Assembly (NCBI GenBank): GCA_004376375.1
Contig: SOJX01000121.1
Span: 33,491 to 97,490 of the forward strand
Source of the DNA: Planctomycetota bacterium
GTDB lineage: Bacteria > Planctomycetota > E44-bin39
Reading direction: 5' to 3'
DNA: 64,000 bases
The notes under the pieces are model-generated. The model searched no databases, was not told the origin of the DNA, and was given only the letters and a program-made list of their open reading frames with translations. Each line of letters starts with the position of its first letter. The stretch's first letter is position 1. A program made the position numbers and the translations under genes. Positions 15,928 to 24,641 of the stretch are shown in pieces.

Positions 15928-17211
15928 CTATTGCGTCGGATCCTCGACGCGGCCCATGAAGAGAATCGTGCCGCTCGCGTTGTGGCGGATTATGAATACA
16001 AATGGATGGTCGACGATAAACGAAGGCGGCATGCTTGTCGTGCCGATTATCACGCCCGTCGCCGCGGCCGCCTCGGTGCCTTCCTCGTTTACCTTCACCC
16101 ACGCCTTGTGGACCACGTCTGAAATGTAGAGTTGCTCGATGCCGCCGTTGATGCCGGAAAAGTCGGCCAACCCCTCGTCGAACGCGGTCGGCATCCCGAG
16201 CGCCGACAGCACGCTGTTGAGGTTAAACTCGCTTGTGAACTCGAACTTCGGAAGTGCTATCTCGGCGAGCTTGCATTTGCTCATGCTGTCTATCCAGCTT
16301 GTGATGTTTGCATAGGTCAGGCTGCTTTCCAGCGCCGGGAGCCCGTCCGCGTCGCTTGGCAGGAAGATGAACATTGAGAAGACGTCTTTCACGTACGGGA
16401 GTTCGAGTACGGAAACTGCGCCGTCGCTGAAGAAGTTTACTTTCTTCTGGTCTTCCAGCAGGTCCATGTGCATCATGTCGGCGGTCACGCTCGTGGTTGA
16501 AGACGTGTTGAACGTGTCCTGCGTCGTGTCGGCCGGGTCGAACTTCTCTTTCCAGTCGCTCTTGAAGTAGATCGCGTTGGTGAGCACGAGCCGCGTGAGC
16601 GCGTCGATCGAGCCCGGCGGGAGCAGGTCGACGATTTTGCCGTTGGTCTGGTCCTCGACCCATGTGTTTATGGTCTGGCGCGCGGCCTCGGCCGCGCTTA
16701 TGAAATCGACCTCGTTCAGCGGCGCCTCGTAATGCTCGGCGAGCAGGTCGAGGAACGCTTGGACAAAAGAATATCCCTGCTGCCCCCAGAGCGCGTTCGC
16801 GATTGCCAGCTGGGTTTTGCTTCTATCGGTGACGAGGATTTCGACGAGCTTGGCGGTGTTTATATGCAGTTCCTCGTCGGGGAGCGTGAAGCGGAGCGTG
16901 TTTCTCATCTCGGTCGCGGTGTCGCCGACCGCGCCGGCGTATGTCATTGAGAGCGCGGTCGAGATGCTCGCGGGCGAGAAGAAGAGGTTGCCGCCCGTGG
17001 CCTTGAGCTGGCCGTAGAGGTCGCACGCGAACTCGTTGTTGGCGTCGGCGACTTCGATTAATTCCGGGTCGATGTTTGCAGGGTTGTCGTACTTGCAGTC
17101 GTAGGTGATAAAAAGGTCCGGCGGGTAAATTTTGTCCTTGTCTTTCCTGCTGCATCCGCAATAAAAAACGACGGCCAGAAGCGCCGCCAGTAATGCAATT
17201 CTCATTTTCAT
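15928..17211 (-). CDS. Serpin-family protease inhibitor, lipoprotein
   Basis: 427 residues. The N-terminus MKMRIALLAALLAVVFYCGC is a lipoprotein signal, so the inhibitor should sit on the envelope. The serpin fold is supported throughout, ending in FIVDHPFVFIIRHNASGTIL and FMGRVEDP. The reactive-loop hinge EEGTEAAAATG (about 376-386) has the small residues needed for loop insertion, so it is predicted to be inhibitory. By spacing, the scissile bond falls near Thr392-Ser393, which is imprecise. GGAGG lies five bases before the ATG. No protease target is adjacent. Confidence 0.93.
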   Translation of the reverse strand: MKMRIALLAALLAVVFYCGCSRKDKDKIYPPDLFITYDCKYDNPANIDPELIEVADANNEFACDLYGQLKATGGNLFFSPASISTALSMTYAGAVGDTATEMRNTLRFTLPDEELHINTAKLVEILVTDRSKTQLAIANALWGQQGYSFVQAFLDLLAEHYEAPLNEVDFISAAEAARQTINTWVEDQTNGKIVDLLPPGSIDALTRLVLTNAIYFKSDWKEKFDPADTTQDTFNTSSTTSVTADMMHMDLLEDQKKVNFFSDGAVSVLELPYVKDVFSMFIFLPSDADGLPALESSLTYANITSWIDSMSKCKLAEIALPKFEFTSEFNLNSVLSALGMPTAFDEGLADFSGINGGIEQLYISDVVHKAWVKVNEEGTEAAAATGVIIGTTSMPPSFIVDHPFVFIIRHNASGTILFMGRVEDPTQ

Positions 17212-17369
17212 TTCAGCCTCCCCGAACGGATTACGTGGTTTTCAGGGAACGGATACGACACATTATGTATATTACTATTATTATGCAGAAAAAGGGGGAA
17301 ATTTCACGAAAAAAATGTTTGATTCCAATACGTCATTCCGGCGAAGAAATTATATTATATTTATTAATT

Positions 17370-17488
17370 GCCGCAGGCTTCGCCTGCGGCCGACAGGCAG
17401 AAATGCCTGTCCCACGATTCTAAGGAGCTTCGCGCATTATTTAATTAATAAAACCTTATCCCTTACCCCGTATCCCTTATCCCCTTTT
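17370..17488. repeat. Two palindromes and a CCCTTATC-type array
   Basis: GCCGCAGGC-TTC-GCCTGCGGC (17370-17390) is followed directly by GACAGGCA-GAAA-TGCCTGTC (17392-17411), then CTTATCCC/TTACCCC/GTATCCC units (17454-17488). The last family recurs reversed at 55.2 and 63.2 kb. The rest of the 17212-17500 gap is AT-rich with no gene. Confidence 0.75.
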
Positions 17489-17500
17489 ATTTAAGAATTA

Positions 17501-18103
17501 CTACTCTTCGGGGTTGAAAATCTTGATGTCGGGTCCCTTGAAGTGCGGCGGGCGGATAAGGAACTCCGCGAGGTCGATGAGGATGAAATCGTTCGTCTTT
17601 TCTTCCTGGACTTCATCTTCCGTCCCGATGTAAAGCACGTCGTCGCGGAACTTCCAGGAGACATCGCCCGCCTGGTCGCAGATAAGGTTGATGACGTTGA
17701 TTACTTTCAGGTCCTTGACCTGAAGGTTTACGGTCTTGTCGATCTCGCTCAGGTCGCTGGAGACGACGATGTTGAGGCCGGTAACGTCGGCGATAAATGT
17801 AAATACTTCGGTCAGGGAGGTGTCTCTGAAGTTGACTGAAATCTTCCGCGTTTCCATGACGCGCGCGATCCTCGCGGTCTCCGGCGAATAGTTTTCCTTC
17901 TCTATCGGAATCCTGAGCCAGCGGCCGCAGAAGATGTCCGCATCCTCGCCCGCGAGTTCGAGGATGAGCTCGATAAGCTCTTCGCGGTCGATGCCGGCGT
18001 ATTCTTCTTCCTCGTCTTCGAAGGTGATGCCCTGCGCGAATACGTCGGGCGTCGTGAAGAATGCAATAAGGAGGAAAACCAGAAATGAAATTATGAAACG
18101 CAT
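17501..18103 (-). CDS. Secretin N-terminal (STN)-like domain protein
   Basis: 200 residues from the ATG at 18103, chosen because GGAG lies eight bases upstream and a signal peptide (MRFIISFLVFLLIAFFTTP...VFAQ) starts there; an in-frame ATG ten codons up lacks both. After an acidic stretch, residues 85-165 resemble the short N-terminal domain of secretins and TonB-linked receptors (ISVNFRDTSLTEVFTFIADV, NIVVSS, LKVINVINLICDQAGDVSW, DVLYIGT). The secretin pore is missing, so this is a stand-alone periplasmic domain. It follows the cation efflux gene on the same strand. Confidence 0.75.
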   Translation of the reverse strand: MRFIISFLVFLLIAFFTTPDVFAQGITFEDEEEEYAGIDREELIELILELAGEDADIFCGRWLRIPIEKENYSPETARIARVMETRKISVNFRDTSLTEVFTFIADVTGLNIVVSSDLSEIDKTVNLQVKDLKVINVINLICDQAGDVSWKFRDDVLYIGTEDEVQEEKTNDFILIDLAEFLIRPPHFKGPDIKIFNPEE

Positions 18104-18196
18104 GACAAATTCTCCAGTTCTCATCTTCGGCAAATATATTATAGCATGGACCGGAGGACGTGCAAGCGGATTTGCGGCACAGGGGTTTTCCTGCGG

Positions 18197-19207
18197 TCAG
18201 GTCTTATTTTCGGCAGGTTCCGCGCCGATGCAGCTTTCGCCTTCCGGGTGGGTTTCGTCGCAGCAGGGGCCGGAGCTTTCGAACTGGAGCGCGGTATGGC
18301 CTATCCTGTATTCGTCGCAGAGAAATGTTTCGATTTTTTCCCGCAGCCCGCCGATGCTTTTTATGCTGGTTTCGGGCTCGACGGTCGCGTGCGCGGTGAG
18401 GGAGTACATGCTTGACGTTATTTCCCACACGTGGATGTCGTGCCAGCCCTTTATATCGGGGAACTTTTCCTGAAGGACTTTTTCCAGATCGGCAACGTCG
18501 ATATGCTTCGGGGTCGCTTCCAGGAGGACGTTGATGGAATCCCGCAGCAGTTTGTACGACCAGATTCCTATGAGCAGCGCTATCAGCGCGCTGAGTATCG
18601 AGTCGATCCGCCACCAGCCGGTGAAGTGGATTGCTATCGCACCGCCGACGATGGCGACCGAGGATAAGGTGTCGCCGACCATGTGGAGGAACGCGCTTTT
18701 CACGTTCAGGTCGTCCTTGCCCACCCCGGCAAGGAGCAGCGCAGATATCAGGTTCACGACGAGGCCGACAACGGCGATGATAAGCATCGGCAGCTCGAGA
18801 ATTTTCTCCGGCGTTATGAATCTTACAACAGCTTCGTAAAGGATGTAGACCGTAACGCCGAGCAGCACGAGCCCGTTAATGAAAGCTGCGAGGATTTCTA
18901 TCCGGTAATAGCCGAAACTGCGCTTGTCCGTCGACGGCTTGCAGGCGAGCCGGATCGCGAAGTAACTCAGCGCGAGCGCGAAGAAGTGAGTGAACATGTG
19001 GCCGGCGTCGCTTACCAGCGCAAGGCTGTTGACCAGGATGCCGCCTACGACCTCCGCGATCATCGTGGTCCCGGTAAGAATCATGGACGCCATCAGACGC
19101 TTGCGCTCGGTTCCGCGGTGGACGTGCGAGTGGTCGTGCGAGTGGCCGTGGGAGTGTCCGTGGCTGTGCTTGTCTTCTATGATTTCGGGTCGGTGCTCGT
19201 GTTTCAT
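18197..19207 (-). CDS. Cation diffusion facilitator, zinc/cobalt efflux type (CzcD-like)
   Basis: 336 residues. An inner-membrane metal/proton antiporter. A His-rich N-terminus (HSHGHSHGHSHDHSHVH, about 14-30) is followed by six membrane segments with the metal-site motifs SDAGHMFTH (TM2) and HMVGDTLSS (TM5). A cytoplasmic ferredoxin-like domain (IKGWHDIHVWEI, SLTAHATVEPE) and a Cys-containing tail (GPCCDETHPEGESC) complete it. The frame is open far upstream across glnS on the other strand, but the ATG at 19207 gives normal length. The Cys/His tail may bind metal. Confidence 0.92.
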   Translation of the reverse strand: MKHEHRPEIIEDKHSHGHSHGHSHDHSHVHRGTERKRLMASMILTGTTMIAEVVGGILVNSLALVSDAGHMFTHFFALALSYFAIRLACKPSTDKRSFGYYRIEILAAFINGLVLLGVTVYILYEAVVRFITPEKILELPMLIIAVVGLVVNLISALLLAGVGKDDLNVKSAFLHMVGDTLSSVAIVGGAIAIHFTGWWRIDSILSALIALLIGIWSYKLLRDSINVLLEATPKHIDVADLEKVLQEKFPDIKGWHDIHVWEITSSMYSLTAHATVEPETSIKSIGGLREKIETFLCDEYRIGHTALQFESSGPCCDETHPEGESCIGAEPAENKT

Positions 19208-19301
19208 TTCTGAGTCCCGGGTGTGATAAAGGTTGTGAGCAGGTATTATAATAATCATCTTCCGGGTATTCAACAGGTAATGCCCGGATTTCAGCATAAG
19301 C

Positions 19302-19330
19302 TTGACTGTGGTTTCGTGAAGGATTATAAT
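19302..19330 (+). promoter_or_regulatory. Promoter of glnS
   Basis: TTGACT (19302-19307), 17 bases, TATAAT (19325-19330). Initiation near 19337 gives a leader of about 20 bases containing AGGAG, which fixes the glnS start at 19358. Confidence 0.85.
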
Positions 19331-19357
19331 CTCCTCTGTTTTCGACAGGAGCGAAAA

Positions 19358-21052
19358 ATGGATACGGAAGATAAAGAACAGAGCCGCGATTTTATTCGGG
19401 ATATAATCGACGACGACCTGAAGACGGGCAAGTACGAGGGGAGGGTGCATACCCGTTTCCCGCCCGAGCCGAACGGGTACCTCCACATCGGGCACGGGAA
19501 GGCGATCTGCCTGAATTTCGGCATCGCGGAGCAGTACGGCGGTTTGTGCAACCTGAGGTTCGACGACACCAACCCGACCAGGGAGGGGGAGGAATACGTC
19601 CAGTCGATTATCGAAGATATAAAATGGCTCGGCTTCGACTGGGAGGACAGGCTGTATTTCGCGTCCGATTATTTCGACCAGATGTACGAGTATGCCGTGC
19701 AGCTCGTGAAAGACGGCAAGGCTTACGTGGACGACCTGAACGCGGAAGAGATAAGCGAGCACCGCGGAACCCTGACTTCGCCGGGAAAGAACAGCCCGTA
19801 CCGCGACCGCCCGGTCGAAGAGAACCTAAACCTGCTGGAGAAAATGAAGGCAGGCGAGTTCGGGGACGGGGAGAAAGTGCTCCGCGCCAGGATCGACATG
19901 GCGCACCCGAACATGAACATGCGCGACCCGGTCATGTACAGGATTCTGCACGCCGCGCATCACCGGACCGGCGACAAGTGGTGCATCTATCCGATGTACG
20001 ACTGGGCGCACGGGCTCGAGGATTCGATCGAGAAAATTACCCATTCGATCTGCTCGCTGGAGTTCGAGAACCACCGCCCGCTGTACGACTGGTTCCTCGA
20101 CGAGCTGGGCGTTTATCACCCGCAGCAGATCGAGTTCGCCCGCCTGAATCTTTCCTACACCATAATGAGCAAGCGCAAGCTGATAAGACTGGTGGAGGAG
20201 GGAGACGTCAGCGGCTGGGACGATCCGCGTATGCCGACCATCAGCGGGATAAGGAGACGCGGCTACTCGCCGGAATCGATACGCAGTTTCTGCAGGCGCA
20301 TCGGCGTGGCGAAGTTCAACAGCACGATTTCCCTCGAGCTTCTGGAACACTGCGTGCGGCAGGATTTGAATAAAACTTCTCTGCGCTTCATGGGCGTCCT
20401 TCGCCCGCTCAAAGTGGTGATCGATAACTATCCTGAAGGCCAGGTCGAGGAGCTCGACGCGGTAAACAATCCCGAAGACCCCGACGCGGGTACGCGCAAG
20501 GTCCCGTTTTCGAAAGTATTGTATATCGAGCGCGAAGACTTCATGGAAGACCCGCCGAAGAAGTTTTACCGCCTGTCGCCCGGCCGGGAAGTGCGGCTGA
20601 GGTACGCATATTTCGTTACCTGCACCGATGTAGTAAAAGATGAAAACGGCGAAGTAATTGAGGTCCATTGCACGTACGACCCTGCAACCCGCGGCGGTGA
20701 TTCGCCGGACGGGCGCAAAGTCAAGTCGACGCTGCACTGGGTATCGGCCGAACGTGCCCTCGACGCCGAGGTCCGGCTTTACGACAAGCTTTTTACGGTC
20801 GAAGACCCTCTCGGGCAGAAGGACGCGGACTTCAGGGATTTCCTTAACCCTGATTCACTTGAAATATTAAAGTCGTGCAAAGCAGAGCCTGCCGCCGGAA
20901 ATCTGAAGCCTTTCGACCGGATACAGTTCGAGCGCATCGGCTACTTCTGCGTCGACCCCGACTCGGCTGAAGAAAAACCCGTTTTCAACCGCGCGGTCGG
21001 CCTGCGCGACACCTGGGCCAGAATCCAGAAACAGCAGAAAAAGAAAAAATAG
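19358..21052 (+). CDS. glnS: Glutaminyl-tRNA synthetase
   Basis: 564 residues, near the usual length. Charges tRNA-Gln directly, which is restricted among bacteria since many use the transamidation route. Class I signatures: [12 protein letters not shown] (HIGH type) near residue 43 and TIMSKRKL (KMSKS type) near 268. [17 protein letters not shown] near 70, [14 protein letters not shown] and the C-terminal beta-barrel region are typical of GlnRS rather than GluRS. The ATG at 19358 is preferred because AGGAG is seven bases upstream and the promoter lies inside the longer frame. Confidence 0.97.
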   Translation: MDTEDKEQSRDFIRDIIDDDLKTGKYEGRVHTRFPPEPNGYLHIGHGKAICLNFGIAEQYGGLCNLRFDDTNPTREGEEYVQSIIEDIKWLGFDWEDRLYFASDYFDQMYEYAVQLVKDGKAYVDDLNAEEISEHRGTLTSPGKNSPYRDRPVEENLNLLEKMKAGEFGDGEKVLRARIDMAHPNMNMRDPVMYRILHAAHHRTGDKWCIYPMYDWAHGLEDSIEKITHSICSLEFENHRPLYDWFLDELGVYHPQQIEFARLNLSYTIMSKRKLIRLVEEGDVSGWDDPRMPTISGIRRRGYSPESIRSFCRRIGVAKFNSTISLELLEHCVRQDLNKTSLRFMGVLRPLKVVIDNYPEGQVEELDAVNNPEDPDAGTRKVPFSKVLYIEREDFMEDPPKKFYRLSPGREVRLRYAYFVTCTDVVKDENGEVIEVHCTYDPATRGGDSPDGRKVKSTLHWVSAERALDAEVRLYDKLFTVEDPLGQKDADFRDFLNPDSLEILKSCKAEPAAGNLKPFDRIQFERIGYFCVDPDSAEEKPVFNRAVGLRDTWARIQKQQKKKK

Positions 21053-21144
21053 CTTCTGCCTGCCTCCCAATCCTGAGCGCCGGTTCCATCAAAACAGTCA
21101 GAAATTGCTGCATTCTGTTTGCTTTTGCCGTATATTGAAAGACA

Positions 21145-21170
21145 GCTCTCTGCAGGAATCTACAGAGAGC
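21145..21170 (-). terminator. Hairpin after tRNA-Arg
   Basis: GCTCTCTG-N10-CAGAGAGC, a perfect eight-pair stem 17 bases beyond the tRNA 3' end on the minus strand, followed by TGTCTTTC. The T-tract is weak. It may also serve glnS from the other side. Confidence 0.4.
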
Positions 21171-21186
21171 CGTTATTTCTTCACAG

Positions 21187-21260
21187 TACGCCGGAGAGGA
21201 GTCGAACCCCCAACCTTCTGATCCGTAGTCAGATGCTCTATCCAATTGAGCTACCGGCGC
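21187..21260 (-). tRNA. tRNA-Arg (anticodon ACG)
   Basis: 74 nt on the minus strand: acceptor GCGCCGG with CCGGCGT, D arm GCTC/GAGC, anticodon stem TCTGA/TCAGA with loop CTACGGA (anticodon ACG, normally edited to ICG by TadA), T loop TTCGACT. CCA is not encoded. Confidence 0.95.
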
Positions 21261-21290
21261 AATTTTTTATTTATTTTATATGCGCAGAAT

Positions 21291-21318
21291 ATTATATCTC
21301 TTTACCCGAAAAAGGCAA
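21291..21318 (-). promoter_or_regulatory. Promoter of tRNA-Arg
   Basis: On the minus strand TTGCCT (21318-21313), 16 bases, TATAAT (21296-21291). Same boxes and spacing as the tRNA-Gly promoter. Confidence 0.7.
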
Positions 21319-21361
21319 GGGCAAATATAACCGATCCCTCCACTGGATAAGACGAAACTCC

Positions 21362-21390
21362 TTGAATGGTGTTGTGTTTAACCTTATGAT
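21362..21390 (+). promoter_or_regulatory. Promoter of the metzincin lipoprotein gene
   Basis: TTGAAT (21362-21367), 17 bases, TATGAT (21385-21390), about 50 bases before the ATG at 21442. Confidence 0.55.
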
Positions 21391-21441
21391 GGTTGTGATT
21401 ATGGCGTTTCGACTCGGGTCCGCACCGCGTAAGGATTGGAA

Positions 21442-22200
21442 ATGAATCGTATTTCAAAGAGCCTGTCAGCTTCGCTTGTCGTTATCATTTCCGTGTCGCT
21501 TGTACTCGGCGCCGGCTGCTCCAAAGACAGGAAAGACCCGCCCCTGATACTTCCGCCTGCGCCGCAGGTTATCGAGTATGGAACATACGCGCCGAACACG
21601 GACAAGTGGTATATGAACTTCAACCGGAGCGGCCTGGTATCAGCCCTCGAGACGGCCGGCATGCCGTCGCAGAATTCCGACGAAATCGTGGTGGCGACTG
21701 TCGATTACCTGAACCAGTATTACACCGGCGTTCCGATAAGTTTCTCGACAAGACCGCCGGCCGGCGGACACAAACCTTTTCAGGGCGACCGGGACCCGGT
21801 GACGCAACTGGGGTCCAACCCGTACAATGTTATAGGGATTCTCGGCGTGGGCGGCGAGACAGCTCTGGGCCGGGCGATCTTCGACGACAGTGGAAACAAT
21901 TTCTATATCGAGAACAACAGCGGTTTCAGCTACCCGCTGGGAAAATATGTCGGCGTTTTCGTTAACGTCTTTGCGCCGATTTTCGAGCAAAGCACGACCG
22001 ATGGCCCGGATGATTTCGCCCGCTTCCTCGCCGCGACCGTTGCGCATGAGATCGGCCACTCGCTCGGCCTTGTCCACGACGACGGCAGCGATCATATCAT
22101 GAATACGTCGACCGAGTTCAACCCGGCGATAACCTGGTCGTTCCGCGCGGCCGACGTTACGTTTCTGAACTCGATAATGCCGGGCCAGGGGAGAGACTGA
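21442..22200 (+). CDS. Metzincin-type zinc metalloprotease, lipoprotein
   Basis: 252 residues from the ATG at 21442, which has AAGGA just upstream. A lipoprotein signal (MNRISKSLSASLVVIISVSLVLGAGC in all, lipobox GAGC) anchors it to the envelope. The zinc motif HEIGHSLGLVHD (HExxHxxGxxH/D) near residue 200 and the following IMNT Met-turn identify a metzincin of the matrixin/M10-M57 type. FSTRPPAGGHKPFQGD and ILGVGGETALGRAIFDD precede it. No pro-domain cysteine switch is apparent. Substrate unknown. It is a single gene flanked by tRNA-Arg and a repeat array. Confidence 0.85.
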   Translation: MNRISKSLSASLVVIISVSLVLGAGCSKDRKDPPLILPPAPQVIEYGTYAPNTDKWYMNFNRSGLVSALETAGMPSQNSDEIVVATVDYLNQYYTGVPISFSTRPPAGGHKPFQGDRDPVTQLGSNPYNVIGILGVGGETALGRAIFDDSGNNFYIENNSGFSYPLGKYVGVFVNVFAPIFEQSTTDGPDDFARFLAATVAHEIGHSLGLVHDDGSDHIMNTSTEFNPAITWSFRAADVTFLNSIMPGQGRD

Positions 22201-22202
22201 AG

Positions 22203-22369
22203 AATTTCGGATTGCGGATTGCAGATTGCGGATTTAGAATTGAAAATTGAATATTGAGAATTGAGAATTGCGAATTGAGAATTGAATATTGAGAATTGAA
22301 TATTGAGAATTGAAAGAATTTTCAATTTCCAATTATCAATTCTCAATTAACAATTGAATGACTCACGAC
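22203..22369. repeat. Inverted tandem array, ATTGAGA/ATTGCGG units
   Basis: Starts with ATTGCGG/ATTGCAG units, passes to ATTGAGA/ATTGAAT/ATTGCGA units up to about 22315, then turns into reverse-complement TTCAATTTCC/TCTCAATT units to about 22355 and ends with ACTCACGACTCATGACTC. The family recurs at 26.15 and 63.25 kb. The array fills the gap between two converging genes. Confidence 0.85.
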
Positions 22370-22828
22370 TCATGACTCTTTTTTGGGTACTCCTTCTTCA
22401 ATCTTCCAGCCGGGAAAATTCGCGGTAAAGATTTTTTTCGCATAGCCGTGCATGTAGCCTTCATGCTTTTGTTTCGTGATGCCGTGCTTGAACTGGATCG
22501 AGTTTCGACCGACCTGGCGGAATAGCTCGAATGCGAGGTGCGCGCCGAGGGTTTCCGGGTCGGTTTTCTCGTCGTCGGAAAGGCTGTCCTGTATCTGCTC
22601 GGCGCAGAGCTCTATCTGGGCGGGGGTGCCGCGCTCCTTCTCGATCCAGTTTCCGCGGTTCTCTTTCTCATCCGTATTCGAGGAATAGTTTACGAGCAAT
22701 ATTCTGCCGAGGCCGCGCAGGTCCATCTTCTGGACGAAGCCGAGCCACTCGTAGATTTTCGCCTCGTAATCGAAGTCTATCCTCTCTTTTTCCCAGAGTT
22801 CCTTTATCTGGATGTCGGTGATTTCCAT
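22370..22828 (-). CDS. Conserved-looking hypothetical protein
   Basis: 152 residues from the ATG at 22828, chosen for the AAAGGAAA upstream. No signal or membrane segment, so cytoplasmic. Acidic, with WEKERIDFDYEAKIYEWLGF at the N-terminus and DPETLGAHLAFELFRQVGRN in the middle. I do not recognise the family. Codon use resembles the neighbouring GC-rich genes, which supports a real gene. It is divergent from tRNA-Phe. Confidence 0.6.
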   Translation of the reverse strand: MEITDIQIKELWEKERIDFDYEAKIYEWLGFVQKMDLRGLGRILLVNYSSNTDEKENRGNWIEKERGTPAQIELCAEQIQDSLSDDEKTDPETLGAHLAFELFRQVGRNSIQFKHGITKQKHEGYMHGYAKKIFTANFPGWKIEEGVPKKES

Positions 22829-22938
22829 GTTATTTCCTTTCAGCGTTTTTCGTCTTCGTGATTTTCTGCCCCAGTCGGGCAATCATTATACTTTCCCGGC
22901 GTCTTTACGTCAAGGGAAGTAAGTGGTTGAAAAATGGC

Positions 22939-22967
22939 TTGATGTTTCCGGGGACCGGCTATATAAT
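22939..22967 (+). promoter_or_regulatory. Promoter of tRNA-Phe
   Basis: TTGATG (22939-22944), 17 bases, TATAAT (22962-22967), 12 bases before the tRNA. Confidence 0.75.
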
Positions 22968-22979
22968 CACTTGCGCGAC

Positions 22980-23052
22980 GGGCGGATAGCTCAGTTGGTA
23001 GAGCAAGGGACTGAAAATCCCTGTGTCCGCGGTTCGAGTCCGCGTCCGCCCA
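22980..23052 (+). tRNA. tRNA-Phe (anticodon GAA)
   Basis: 73 nt: acceptor GGGCGGA/TCCGCCC, D arm GCTC/GAGC, anticodon stem AGGGA/TCCCT with loop CTGAAAA (anticodon GAA), T loop TTCGAGT, discriminator A. CCA is not encoded. Confidence 0.96.
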
Positions 23053-23060
23053 CCGCACCC

Positions 23061-23106
23061 GAAACGCCGGAAAGCTCAACCTTTCCGGTGTTTCTTTTAT
23101 TTTAAT
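23061..23106 (+). terminator. Rho-independent terminator of tRNA-Phe
   Basis: GAAACGCCGGAAAG-CTCAAC-CTTTCCGGTGTTTC, a 14-pair stem with one mismatch, followed by TTTTATTTTAAT. Confidence 0.85.
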
Positions 23107-23278
23107 TAGAACAACTTACCCCCGCTTGCACTCTTGGCGTTTGCCTGTACAATATAAGAAGAAGTACCAAGTACCGGGTACCGGAATAGAAAAAAGAGAT
23201 GAAACTCTACCTGAAACTTTGTATTGGTGTCGTACTGGTGTTCGCGATGGTAAAAAATTGTGCTTTCGGAAAAAGGTA

Positions 23279-23878
23279 ATGCCTTCAGATAAGAAAAATC
23301 CCGATGAGAACAGGACCTTGCTGGAAGTCAGGCCGAACTGGGTTGCCTTGAACCTGAAACTGGCAGTAATCTTCATTGTCATGACGGGCTCGGGTCTGCT
23401 TTTGCTGCTCGCGTTTCTGGAAATAAGAGCGAGTCGGCTCGGAACAAGGGTCGAAGACGGTGGCAGAATAATCACGCATCTCCCGGCTATCGCCCTGTTC
23501 TTCATAACGTTTATACCCTCAAGCGTCCTGATGACGATTCACGTCTTCTGGCTGCTCAGGGCAAGGTGGACGCTTCGTGCTACGCCGAAGGGAATTCTCT
23601 ACCGCACCTGGTTCGGCATGCTCGGGATTCCGTGGCGCTGGATCGAACCACTGACCGGGCAGAGTAATACGCCTGTAAAAATGAACTTCTGGATGATACG
23701 CATTATGTTAAGACCGGGAGTCATAGGCAGGAAAAGAAACCTTTTCATCAAGAAAGGATTCTTCGAAATGGAAAAGGACCGCTGCGGAATTTATATTTCA
23801 AGAATATGGACCCATATTGCGCCGCGTCGCCTTGCCCGGAAGCTCGAGATTTACAGGATGAAGTTTACGAAGATTTAA
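23279..23878 (+). CDS. Hypothetical membrane protein
   Basis: 199 residues from the ATG at 23279 (AAAAAGG just upstream). The frame extends further up but that part runs through a GTACC repeat array and is not coding-like. Two hydrophobic segments (about 25-46, LAVIFIVMTGSGLLLLLAFL; about 65-85, LPAIALFFITFIPSSVLMTI) precede a basic cytoplasmic part with WTLRATPKGILYRTWFG, which recalls PH-like membrane domains (weak). Function unknown. It begins a group of three small membrane-protein genes that are AT-richer than their surroundings. Confidence 0.6.
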   Translation: MPSDKKNPDENRTLLEVRPNWVALNLKLAVIFIVMTGSGLLLLLAFLEIRASRLGTRVEDGGRIITHLPAIALFFITFIPSSVLMTIHVFWLLRARWTLRATPKGILYRTWFGMLGIPWRWIEPLTGQSNTPVKMNFWMIRIMLRPGVIGRKRNLFIKKGFFEMEKDRCGIYISRIWTHIAPRRLARKLEIYRMKFTKI

Positions 23879-23957
23879 TCCTCCGAACCCGCAGGCGTGA
23901 TAAAGCATACGCCTGCCGCGCGAAGACGGGGGAGGAGTTGATGGAAACTGGCATGAA

Positions 23958-24425
23958 ATGATGCTGGCATTAACAGGATTACTTTTGCCTCTTGGCCTCA
24001 GTGCTTTCCCAAAAGACGGTCTTTGGCTTGTCGGGGTAATAATAATAGTTGGAATTCCCGGCCTAATCGTCGGCGGATTACTCGGTTGGTATCTGAATTG
24101 GAAAATCGTCAAAAAGTATTACTCGATTACTCCGGACAATTTCTCAAAGATTTCGAAAATAACTTCATTAGCTGCCGGAGTATACTTCTGGCTTGGGTTG
24201 TACTTAGTCACCTTGGATATCCCAACGGTTGCGGTTGTGGTAACCGGAGGTTATATATTCGGAGCAATATGGCATGCAGTTCTTTACTGGTTATTTACGG
24301 CCAAGACGACGCCTGCAAGCATTAGGAAGCATTTGGGATTCGGAGCGATTTCATCTCTAATACATACAACGTCAATTTTAGTTGTAACATTCTTTATTTC
24401 TACCTGTATTACATTTACTTTATGA
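23958..24425 (+). CDS. Hypothetical four-helix membrane protein
   Basis: 155 residues with about four hydrophobic segments: 1-12, 18-40 (WLVGVIIIVGIPGLIVGGLL), 75-110 and 130-152. No recognised family. The stop overlaps the start of the next small gene by four bases (ATGA), which supports expression as a pair. Distinctly AT-rich codons compared with most of the window, suggesting a recent arrival. The start could also be one codon later, as two ATGs lie in tandem nearby. Confidence 0.5.
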   Translation: MMLALTGLLLPLGLSAFPKDGLWLVGVIIIVGIPGLIVGGLLGWYLNWKIVKKYYSITPDNFSKISKITSLAAGVYFWLGLYLVTLDIPTVAVVVTGGYIFGAIWHAVLYWLFTAKTTPASIRKHLGFGAISSLIHTTSILVVTFFISTCITFTL

Positions 24426-24580
24426 GCCTGATTGCCACTGAAGAAGAAACAAATTCAATGAACCTCCCCCTCAGGCTGGCAATACTGGTTATCGTGATAT
24501 TCGGCCTGTTGTTTACCGGCATGGAGTTCTTGAAAGCGCCTCTACAAACGCAAGATAACCCGGAAAGCTCAGAATATTAA
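24422..24580 (+). CDS. Small single-helix membrane protein (52 aa)
   Basis: 52 codons starting inside the stop of the upstream gene (ATGA overlap). An acidic N-terminus (ATEEETNS) is followed by one transmembrane helix (LRLAILVIVIFGLLFTGMEF, about 17-36) and a polar tail. The overlap and the clear helix argue for a real gene despite its size. Function unknown; it may form a pair with the upstream membrane protein. Confidence 0.5.
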   Translation: MSLIATEEETNSMNLPLRLAILVIVIFGLLFTGMEFLKAPLQTQDNPESSEY

Positions 24581-24641
24581 ACGGTAGAAGATTGGCTCGG
24601 GTCCTGTGACTTATTGACGGTTCCATATTCGCGGATAAGTA

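Noticed and set aside
19208..19762. Extended N-terminus of the cation efflux protein across glnS
   Set aside because: It would overlap the glnS start region on the other strand; the ATG at 19207 gives the normal family length.
22203..22369. CRISPR array
   Set aside because: The repeats are 7-8 bp with no constant-length spacers and no cas genes nearby.
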